Shown here one piece after another: positions 23,401-35,400 of a DNA stretch of 64,000 bases (positions are counted from its first letter, which is position 1; each line of letters opens with the position of its first letter). The translations under genes were made by a program, and so were the position numbers. This stretch comes from Arcuatula senhousia (taxonomy: Eukaryota > Mollusca > Bivalvia > Mytilida > Mytilidae), in NCBI GenBank assembly GCA_963971305.1, contig OZ020306.1, positions 70,529,022 to 70,593,021 on the forward strand, given 5' to 3'. Below the pieces are notes generated by a model. It did no database searches. It was not told where the DNA came from and saw only the letters and a program-made list of their open reading frames with translations.

Positions 23401-26400
23401 TATTTCACCACTAGATGTGTCTTGGGTAAAGTGACACCATCCACTAGAAATGAGGTCAGTGTGACCTATATTTTACGCATGAATGACTTTGGTTAAGTTC
23501 TTGGTTAAGGTCCATATCTTGAATACTACATGTTAGGGGTCAATAATATTTCACTTCTCGATGAGTCTTGGTACATGGCACCACCCATCAGAAATAAGGT
23601 CACAGCAACCTATATTTTACACATGAACACTTTTGATCAATTTCTTGTTAAAGGTCCATATCCCAGGTAATACACATTGAGGGTCAATGATATTTCAAGA
23701 ACGGGAGGGCCATCCTGTGGCTCATAGACACATTATCTAGTTCTTTTGTATATCTTCATCTGACTTTGATAGTTTGCTGTTTCATACATGTATTAATATT
23801 TTGATTTGACGGGCATACAGTTTTCAGGTCTGTCAATTTTTCTATCCGTTCCAAATCAGCTTTAACATTCATGTATGGTTCAAGTTACTTTTTTATGAAG
23901 GAGATATAATATCATCTTAAAACTTAATGCACATATGCATCAGGGTATTGACTTGAAAAAATCAAAATGAAATTATGCCCTTTGTATTCAACTTCATGCT
24001 TCAGTGATTTCAAATCAATTTAACATTTACATATACATGTATTTAATTTTTTTTACAGACAGAGAGTTTTACTGATAAAGCACACAAACCACCCTTTCTA
24101 TCCTGTACGATCTGTCATCGTCAGTCACGATTGTTGTATCAGGATAGTGTCGCCACCTACAGGTGATGTCCTAACGACATTATTAATGGATCCTAAAGTT
24201 GGTGTGATAGATGCTGCTTATGCAATTGAACATGGTATGTTTTCAACACTAAGATGAGGCTGGTTATGGACTTTGAGAATTTATTTCTTACATTGAGTTA
24301 AATTAAGTACTGTGGTTTCATTTTTATTTGTGGAGTATCAATTTTCGTTGTTTTCATGGGTGGCCTTCAACAACGAAATTTGATACCCAACAAAAAGGAA
24401 ATTTAACATTGATCTGTATGCTGCAGATGTCAGTACCACGAATTTAAGATTCCATGAAATGATCCTTTTTCATCAAACCATGAAAATTGGTACCCACAAA
24501 AATAAATGTATCCACAGTATGAAAGTTTGAATGGGTACAGTTGCTGAATGATAAATAACACCTTTAAGAGAGATTGATTGCTTATTGTAACAACAAGAAA
24601 TCACATTGATGCCCCAGTGTTTAGGATCAATAATTTTTGCTTAAGGAGAATTTTCACATGGAGCTTCACAAATAACAGATGCTGTTGTATTGGTAGAAAA
24701 GAAGAGGAAATATTTTTACCTCACCTGATCCCAAAGGTCATTTGAGCTTTTGTCATGATTGTCCTCACTTTGTTAAGAGTTGATAGCATTATTAGAAAAA
24801 AGACTTTAAAAAAAAGACCTGACTTACGCAATTGAAAAAACACTGTGATGTTTTATGTTGTGTTGCAATTTGAATAGGTGATAAAAAAATCTGAAAACAC
24901 AGGCTATAATAATCATTGAAAGTGCAAGTATATTTGAAATAATTGTTATTTTATTTTCAGATGACTTATTTGTGGTATTAAATAATGGTGATATAGTGAA
25001 ATGTAAAACCAACAAAAATCCATGTAAAATCATCAACACTTGGAAATGTCAAAACCCTAAAGGTTGGTATTTAGCCATTAGCAGATTTAGATAATTTGTT
25101 AAATTAAGCAAAAAAAAAAACAAGCAAAAAAACAAAAAACAAAACACAAAACAAACAAATAAAAAACCAAAGGGCATTTCTGTCAAAAGATTTTTAAACC
25201 ATGGAAAATGTTTGGCGCATATTCATTCAGTCTTATATTATTAACAACCAAACTATTTTTTTTTCAGTCAAGTAAAAAAAAAGAAACATTTTCCAAATAA
25301 ATAATTGATCAAATACATTTCATTCCAGAAATCTGTAATTACTTACTTGTGTATGAGTACTGTCCAGACTTCGGTGGCGACACCTGGACGGCATTCAAGC
25401 GAGGTCTAGCGACGAAGGCCATCAACACAGACGATGATGACGATGAAGCAGAGGATGAAGAGGAGGAAAAATCAAAGAAGAGAGAAAAGAAAAACCACAA
25501 TAAAACTCTCCTACTTGGAGGTAGAAGAGATGGATATATCTGTGTTTTTGATTGGCTGACAGGAAAGGTCACCTTCAAAATTGATGTAAGTTTATTTTAA
25601 TTTAATGTTTATTTTATTGGCATGGAGCCTAAATCAAGCAAAATTGTTGCAAGTTGATTTACTTGTGCAAAACTGTATAAAATTTCTTGAAATCCTTGAT
25701 ACAACTATTTGGTTTTTAAGGTGCAAAACCTTATAAGGTAAAGTAGACAATTATTATAATCTATCATTAGCATCACGAATCATAAAATCTTTAATATAAA
25801 AATGTTTAGGAGTGACCATCCTTAATAACAGGTTAAATTTGAACAAATAATGTATGGACTAAACCTTCTTCATTGATTTTTCAGTTAAATATATTTTGTT
25901 TTTCCAGAAATGATTTTAGTTTTCTTTTGTTATTCTAGGCTCATGGTTCTAAGGGTGACCTAATTATGATAGCCAACTCTGAACAAAGTCTGGTCATTTC
26001 AGTTGAATAAATTCTGTTATTCCAGATATTATTTGAGTTTTCTTTTGTTATTCCAGGCTCATGGTTCTAAGGGAGTCCTGAGTATGATAGCCAACTCTAA
26101 ACAAGATCTGGTCATATCAGTTAAATTAATTTGTTATTTCAGGTGCATGTTTCTAGGGGTGTAAAAGAGAAATGATTTGAGTTTTCTTTTATTATTCTAG
26201 GCTCATGGTTCTAAGGGTGTCCTGAGTATGATAGCCAACTCTAAACAAGATCTGGTCATATCAGTTAAATAAATTTGTTATTTCAGGTGCATGTTTCTAG
26301 GGGTGTAAAAGAGACATGATTTGAGTTTTCTTTTGTTATTCTAGGCTCATGGTTCTAAGGGTGTCCTGAGTATGATAGCCAACTCTAAACAAGATCTGGT

Positions 26401-29400
26401 CATATCAGTTAAATAAATTTGTTATTTCAGGTGCATGTTTCTAGGGGTGTAAAAGAGAAATGATGTGAGGTTTCTTTTGTTATTCTAGGCTCATGGTTCT
26501 AAGGGTGTCCTGAGTATGATAGCCAACTCTAAACAAGATCTGGTCATATCAGTTAAATAAATTTGTTATTTCAGGTGCATGTTTCTAGGGGTGTAAAAGA
26601 GAAATGATTTGAGTTTTCTTTTATTATTCTAGGCTCATGGTTCTAAGGGTGTCCTGAGTATGATAGCCAACTCTAAACAAGATCTGGTCATATCAGTTAA
26701 ATAAATTTGTTATTTCAGGTGCATGTTTCTAGGGGTGTAAAAGAGACATGATTTGAGTTTTCTTTTGTTATTCTAGGCTCATGGTTCTAAGGGTGTCCTG
26801 AGTATGATAGCCAACTCTAAACAAGATCTGGTCATATCAGTTAAATAAATTTGTTATTTCAGGTGCATGTTTCTAGGGGTGTAAAAGAGACATGATTTGA
26901 GTTTTCTTTTGTTATTCTAGGCACATGGTTCTAAGGGTGTCCTGAGTATGATAGCCAACTCTAAACAAGATCTGGTCATATCAGTTAAATAAATTTGTTA
27001 TTTCAGGTGCATGTTTCTAGGGGTGTAAAAGAGAAATGATGTGAGTTTTCTTTTGTTATTCTAGGCTCATGGTTCTAAGGGTGTCCTGAGTATGATAGCC
27101 AACTCTAAACAAGATCTGGTCATATCAGTTAAATAAATTTGTTATTTCAGGTGCATGTTTCTAGGGGTGTAAAAGAGAAATGATTTGAGTTTTCTTTTAT
27201 TATTCTAGGCTCATGGTTCTAAGGGTGTCCTGAGTATGATAGCCAACTCTAAACAAGATCTGGTCATATCAGTTAAATAAATTTGTTATTTCAGGTGCAT
27301 GTTTCTAGGGGTGTAACAGAGACATGATTTGAGTTTTCTTTTGTTATTCTAGGCTCATGGTTCTAAGGGTGTCCTGAGTATGATAGCCAACTCTAAACAA
27401 GATCTGGTCATATCAGTTAAATAAATTTGTTATTTCAGGTGCATGTTTCTAGGGGTGTAAAAGAGAAATGATTTGAGTTTTCTTTTATTATTCTAGGCTC
27501 ATGGTTCTAAGGGTGTCCTGAGTATGATAGCCAACTCTAAACAAGATCTGGTCATATCAGTTAAATAAATTTGTTATTTCAGGTGCATGTTTCTAGGGGT
27601 GTAAAAGAGACATGATTTGAGTTTTCTTTTGTTATTCTAGGCACATGGTTCTAAGGGTGTCCTGAGTATGATAGCCAACTCTAAACAAGATCTGGTCATA
27701 TCAGTTAAATAAATTTGTTATTTCAGGTGCATGTTTCTAGGGGTGTAAAAGAGACATGATTTGAGTTTTCTTTTATTATTCTAGGCTCATGGTTCTAAGG
27801 GTGTCCTGAGTATGATAGCCAACTCTAAACAAGATCTGGTCATTTCAGCTGGATATGGTAAGTATAGAGAAGAAATTTATGTCTCAAGATTTTGAATACT
27901 GTGACATTGAGACAACATAACTAATAAGGCTAGAAATGTGTACATTAAAGAAAGAAAGGAGTGCCGATTTTGTTACCACATTTTAGAAGTCTGAAAGGCC
28001 ATGAGGAAACACACATTACAAAAAAACATACAAAAAACAACTTAATTGCAACCAGTCATGTGAACTTACATTGAAAGGAGTTTTAAGCAGGTTTTGCTTC
28101 TTTTAACTTACCCTGTTCAATCAAGTAAAGGAAATACAATACATAAAATCTATGAAAAAACAATATCTGTACTCGCCTAAGATATAGAAATACCATATTT
28201 GTCAAGGATAACATGTGTTATTTCATAAAATTACTTGAATATGACAATTAACAAGGAGAACCTGCCAAAAGTTGGTGGTTTTCTCTTGTTATTCTGGTGT
28301 CTTCCTCCAATAAAACTGACTGCCTTAAATGGCCCAGGTGCGTCGATAAAAGGTGTTTTAACACCAACAAACATACAAATTAAGGAGAAACATATTTGTT
28401 TGTGATAGTCAATGGCCTACAATATATTTATTCAGCAACAAGAAATCATGTCGTAATAAAAGAGAATTCAGGTCTTGTTCCATCTAGTGTTATCAAAGAT
28501 TGTCAAAAAATATTAAAACTATCTATATGTAATTCGTTTAAAAACTTTGAATTTCATTATGGTACGTTTATTTTCAGATAATTTCATCAAGGTGTGGAGA
28601 TTGTACCCCTTTGCTGAGGAAGCTTTAGCTCCCCTTATGGAACCTCTTTTCTGTGCTCAGACTCCAATACACATGACCATGCTAAAGACCAACTTGTGTG
28701 TAGCTTTACAACAACAAACCACAGCCACGTACTGCATTGTTATTTATAATCTTAAGGATAGAAGTAAGTAAATAAATAACAGGATATTTTGTAGGCTTTT
28801 CAAGTCATTTTGACCGATCTTTCAGTATAAAGTTTGACACTGATCTTTTCAACTCTCATTATTGTCTATATTTGAATATATAAAATTTGTGATGGCAGCT
28901 ACATGTATTCTGATGTTTTATATATTATGTATACATAAATGCAGAACTCTTATCCCCTGATAAGTTCTTCTTGATCTTTCATTTTAAACTATTTCTAAAA
29001 GTGATTCATTCATTAATTTTTAAATAGTTTTGTACCATTTATTCATTAATTCCTATATAGCCAAATAATTGTATGCCCCTTTATGAACAACATTTGCATA
29101 TTTTATGGGGGTCAAAATTTTTAACTTAAATAAATTTGTCATAGAATGAATTTGAGTATTGCTCTCAGCTGATTCTAAAGACGTATGGAATTGTTGCCAT
29201 GAACTATTGTTTTCTAATCAAATTTGAGTAAAATCATAACATTAAATTATGTAACTCCAGCATCACAACATGGTAAAGCCAATATAAAAGATACCGCTGA
29301 TGTTATCAATAGTAAGTTACAATGGTGAAAAATGTGCATGATTTATCCATCACAAAAGCATTTTAAAATTGACCACATGAAGTGTTGTGAAAATGCACTA

Positions 29401-32400
29401 TGGATGATCCCTAACTTAACATTTACACAAAAGATTTTGTAAAATGTCCAAAATTTTGTTAAAATGCACACCTTAAGTCCGCACAAAGTGTCATGAATAC
29501 TGCACCATTGTAAATATAACTCCAATAATTGTTAAAATGTGCTATGGATGGTCCCTTACACTAGGAGTTTTTGCAAAACAAATGTCCTCACAAAGTGTCA
29601 TGAAAATTGCACCACTTGTGATCTCACTCAAATTGTCATTTTCACTGCACAAAGGTTGAACCACCCCCTCCCATAAGACATGTATAATATCAGTCCCCCA
29701 GATAATTTGTGAGAAATACTGTGAAAGTATTCTATATGATGGGGGTTTGCAGTTTCTGTGGTTCAGGCAACACAAGAAATAAGGTTCCAGTTGTTTAAAT
29801 TTCCATTGATTTAATAATGCATATGTTAGATTCGTGAATTCAGGAACATGCATTTTATTTCTGTTTATGAAAATTGGTACCAATTACTGAATTAGTATTT
29901 TCAGTTACACTTTTTGTAATCCCATCCCTTTGAAAAATTATCCATTAATAACATTCCCTTCACAGATTTTGATAAAATTTGATCATACATGTACATGACG
30001 GTAAATGTTTTTTTAGGTGTAAGTATATTAAATTTCTTTAAAAGGAAAATAGGTGTAAAGATTTTCTTTTTTTCCTGCAATGGTTTCTTAGGCATTCATT
30101 GAATTTGAATACAGATTATTAATTTTGTTAAAAATGCCTATTTTTAGTAACAGAATTCATAGCAAAGAACGAACATAGCAGAGCAAAGAATTTGAATAAA
30201 GAATGTAATTCTTGTTATGTTTCAGTTTATTTTGATGTTTTGTTTATCTTTTTTAAATTGTTTGATCATTTCATTGCATGGGTTAATTTGAAGAAATCAT
30301 GTTTTCAGATATTTTTTCCTAAATTGAGAATAACAGAACATTAAAACAGTGCCTTGTAGAATACAGATTTGTTTAGAATTGAATTTGTCTTATCATGGTG
30401 TCCTTCGAATCTTTTAAATACATACATTTTATTTCAATATCCTATATCATAATACAAATACCAAAACGGGTATAAAAAACAGTTAAGTTGGTTATGCTGT
30501 ATATCTATATTTCAAGGAGTAACCTCTCATCAGCAGCATTTGAATCAAACAATGGAAGGTCAAAGTGAAAATGATATTGCATGCATACATGTTTTTTTTA
30601 CTATGTTATATTTGCTTGAAATGTTTTAATATGTTGATTTATCACAAAAGAATTTTAATTTTTATTTTATTTTTCCCATTATGCATGCCACATTTCATTT
30701 TTGTATGAAACCCTGAGGTATTTAATTTGATAAATATTTGGCAGTGCGCCTTTTTTAGCACTTGGCAAGGAATAATTAATATTTGATTTTAAAGATTTTT
30801 TAAAAGGTACTTTCCAACATTTGTGTAAGATTATTTAAAACATCTTTTGGGATGTAAAAACTTTTTCTCTCTCACTGAATTGGTTATCTTGATTCAGGGC
30901 ATTTAAGTAATTAATGAAATTAAAAATAAAAAAAAACAGAACAGATTTTGAGATTGGATTTTATTGATTATGAATGATAAGTCATTTTCATTTGCCAAAT
31001 AAAATCAAAATAAAGGTGAACTCCACGAATATAAAATTTTGAATGTAATTAGTTTGTTTTTTTATATGTATTCAATTTGTCCTTGTCATAACCATTTATA
31101 TTTGTCTCCATGCATGGCACACCTCCCATTAACACCAGTTTTATTCCATTTTCAGTTTTTAGCATACCCAAAGACCAAACAGGTTTACATATTTACTGCA
31201 CCTTTTACAATTCTTTCTTTCTTAAAATGAAACATTTGAAAAAGATATTATTTCTTTAAGTAGGAAATCTGGGAAAAATGTATATTAGTATGACACAAGT
31301 AAAGATGCTTGGCTTTTATCATCTTTATGTCATTTTTGCTCTGAAAAAATCTTTTAATGTTGTAAAATTAACTGATAATTTTAGACAACTTGCAACATAG
31401 TCTTTATTGAGGTAAACTTTGAAGTGTAGTATTAAAAAGTGATAAAAGTTACAATTTTTTTGGTATTTATTGTGTCTTCAAAGATTTCCTAATTAAGAGA
31501 TGATATCTTTTGAATATTAGTTTAATTTCTGTTTCTACTTTTTACTCAATTTCTATTTTGAATTTTTTTTCATCATAATTGATTTTTGATTGATATATAG
31601 TTGATTATTTTTTATATTATGCATATTTCATATTTATAGAGGTTATTTTTATATCTTTTATTCTCTTTTTGCTAATTTTAGATTTCGTCTTTTTAGACCT
31701 GGGTAGCTTAGAAAATTTAAAAAGATATTTCTGCTTTACATTTATTTATAAATTTAATTTTGTTAGTTATATTCTTTTCTGTTAAACAAATACATTGTAC
31801 TTGTAGCAAGGCTAAACTGTCTTAATTTTTCAAGACAAGAAGTAAGACTCCTGCAGGGTAAAAATGACATGCCCACTGAAGACTGAAGGGTGACTTCCAA
31901 CCTCCATTTGGGTACCAGTAAATATGACCTTGAAAATCCATTGAAAATGAAATGCAACCTTTTTAAATAATTGCCTTAAAATCTACCTGAAGTGTTTTGA
32001 AAAGCAACCTTTTGACCTGAGTTTGTTTGAGGATTGGCAGGGGGGGGGGGTTGTTACCCTGCAGGAATGCCTTAAAGTGGTATGATTATTATATAAAAAG
32101 GTATTATCGTTATGAGGTAAATCTTTAACTTTTAAATTTACTGTGAACAGAAACTCTTCTGTCTGAGAAGGAAGATAGTGAGTATTCTAGTCTAGGTCAT
32201 TGTTGTGTTTTAACTCAGCATGGTGAACAGTGACACTCATAAGCTCTGTTTTAACTTTTCATAACCATTTGGTAAATATTTACCGGCATGTTTCCTGTGT
32301 TTATAGTTTGTTACCAGATTGATGATATCTATCGTCCTACAAAAATTTTCATCACAGTCAGTTTTCTAGGCAAAAAATGGTTATGAGAAGTTGAATGAAT

Positions 32401-35400
32401 AATATTTTGAAATTAAGATTAATTCATCATTTTAGACACTTTATATGTTATATGAACCACACCCTTTTCAAGTTCCATGGTTTTCCATGTGTAGTTTTTG
32501 GTACATTTTGATATGTAGATTTACCTTTCCATTTCAAAGTTAGATAGTGCCCATATATAAATTATAGATTTTATAGTCAGAATGTTTGAAAATGTTAAAT
32601 ATTTCCCTTATCATTTTGCATGCTGCACAATTTATCATTCATATGAAATATATTTCATACATGAAATATACTACCTCAAACCTATAGTTAAGGTCATAAC
32701 ATTTAAGGATGTATTTAAAAATTGTGTCAGTTTATTTGATAGTAATGTAACAAAATGTGGATTTGAACTGTTTTTGTTGGATGGGGATATGTTGGTGTTG
32801 AAAACAGGAACTGTTAACATTTGATATAATATGATAGCGTTGTTAATCGCTTGTAATAATATGATCTAAAACAATGTATTCTTAAACAAATTTAACATAT
32901 TTAGAGTATGAATTTCAGTATTTACTGGTATTTATTTTAACTTTTTTTTCATAGATTTGGAAATATGTTTAAAATCCTTTGTTTTATGTTGTTCATTGTA
33001 ATTTTGTTCTAAAATAAAGAACAGGTACAGGAATATGAAGCATTAAATGTAAGAATTTGCTTAGCTTTGCTTTTTATCGCATCTTTTGCCTTAGCAGCCA
33101 TGCAAGATAAAAAAAAACAACTCTAAAACACCTTATGAAAGATGATATAACTTTGAATGCATAGCTATCAATTTATTCAGACTTGTTGAGGTAATCAACC
33201 ATTATGTATTTTAGATCGCTATGACCATTCACCTGACGATGATCATAATGATTCGATCACAGGCGTGTCCAGCTGTCCCCGCCTTAAGCTGTATGCTTCA
33301 GGGGGTATGGATGGAACCATTAGAATCTGGAATGAGGAGAACCAGCTTATTAGGTAATGTCATCTTGCTTTGGGTTATATAGGAATAATCATTATAATCA
33401 GTCTGTCTGTCTGTTCAAAGAGCTCCTAAATGCGACTCTCCCTATACTGCTAGCTATAGAATTTGATGAAACTTTACATAAAGAATGTACAGTGAAAACT
33501 GTTAACACTAAACTGGAAAGTCAAAATTTGGTCAAGATGGAATGGTGTTTGGTGTACACAAACTCACTACAAAGTCCATAATTGAGTGAGGGGTTCTCTC
33601 AGTGAGCTCTCTTGTGAAGAGGGTTGGACTCAAAAACAAAAAGAATCTCCAACTTTCATGGTCAGACTTTAATCTAAGTGGAGAATGTAATTTGGCCTGT
33701 TGGTTTACACTCATGGGTTTCTTATAAACTTAAAACCCCCTCCTCTGTTTACAACAAGCTGTCTATTTTGATTTCAAATTTTCAAACAGAATTAACAACT
33801 AAATATTACTCTATTTTATTGACCGGGCTGGTCACAGGTCAATTATTTCGGTCTTCTTCATTTAAATCCTACCTAAAAGACCTAGAAAATTAAGCTCCGC
33901 CCAACCTTGTAAAAAAAATAGAGTAATAGCTGCTGTTACAGCATTTGTTATCTGGTTAAAGGGATTTCTGATAAAAACTACATGGAATTAATCTTTTGTA
34001 TGGTATATCATTGCAGGCTTTTGAAGTTGAAGACCATGCCCTATAGTCTTGGTTTCTGTAGTGAGAAAGGTGATCTACTGGTTGGCATTGGAAATCACCT
34101 GTATACAATACCTCATCAGAACTGTAAGTTCTCCTAGATTTATATGTTTTTCATACCATAAAGTTTCAAAAAATGGCATTAGTAATCATTAATACAAACA
34201 GAAAAAATCTTCTGAAAAAAGGTTACATAACTCATCTTGACTTAATAACTGCTACTCTGATTTATAAGTCTTTAAAGGATGAATTACATTTCAGACAATT
34301 ATTTTGGACAATTTCTCTTAGATTTTAATATTTGTATACAAGTTCATAATGGGTATGTTACAATTTTGGGATTAATTTTTATCCATCTGACATCTACTTC
34401 CTGTTTGCTAAAAACATAATTTTTGTCTCGCCTGTGAAGCAGAGCGGGACATAGGTGTTACTTTACTGTTTAGTGGCGGCGGCGGCGTTAACTTTTTTGA
34501 AAAGTTTTGCGAGCACCTCCATATCTCAAGAACTATAGGTCCTGGGTTGATGAAACTTGGTATGCATATGCCCCAGTAGTATCTTAGCACAGTTGCATCC
34601 CATCTTTTGACCCTGACCTTGATTTTCTGGTTGAGAGACTTTGACAATTTTCAATATATATAATAGCAATGGAAAAGTTTTGCGAGCACCTCCATATCTC
34701 AAGAACTAGAAGTCCTAGGTTGATGAAACTTGGTATGCATATGCCCCAGTAGTAGCTTAGCAAGGTTTCATACCCATCTTTTGACCTTGACCTTGATTTT
34801 CTGGTTGTGAGACTTTGATTATTTTTATTGCATATATTAGCGATGTTTAAGTTCTATAATCAGAAACTGAAAATCCATGTAAATTCAAAATATAGTGGAA
34901 GTAAGAAAGAATAATTGTTTCTGATGGTGCCGGCAGGGGAGACATACTTTAGAGTTAACTCTTGTTTGTGAAAGTGAGGGTGTTATTAGTGAGCCCACAC
35001 TTCTTGTTTTAACAGCTTATTTTTTTGTATTGTAGATTTGCCCAAAGGTTACAGACTAAAGATGGTTTCTATGAAATTTTCTGCTCCTAAGAAAGAGGAG
35101 CCCCTACCCTATGATGAGAGTACAATTAATACCCTCTCAAAGAGGGATTTCACCAGACTCAAGAAATCTCACTCGTCTTTCAAGTAAGTGATAAAAGAGG
35201 ACCCCTACCTTATGATGAGAGTACAATTAATACCCTCTCAAAGAGGGATTTCACCAGACTCAAGAAATCTCACTCGTCTTTCAAGTAAGTGATAAAAGAG
35301 GACCCCTACCTTATGATGAGAGTACAATTAATACCCTCTCAAAGAGGGATTTCACCAGACTCAAGAAATCTCACTCGTCTTTCAAGTAAGTGATAAAAGA

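Larger units (their letters stand above)
28764..33214. other. Intron 12 of gene A (4.45 kb)
   Basis: This is the largest intron. It contains degenerate direct repeats at 29330-29660 (ACAAAGTGTCATGAA and CTATGGATGATCC words, each at least twice), a dispersed repeat at 30455-30560 and a short inverted-repeat element at 31849-32066. The rest is AT-rich sequence with no recognised feature. Confidence 0.6.

Noticed and set aside
22761..23640. Satellite or centromeric array
   Set aside because: Only about six units lie inside an intron, bounded by element ends; it is too short and too local.
25939..27857. CRISPR-like array
   Set aside because: The 144-bp units are repeated as a whole with no constant repeat and variable spacers. 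They clearly derive from an exon-intron boundary of a eukaryotic gene.
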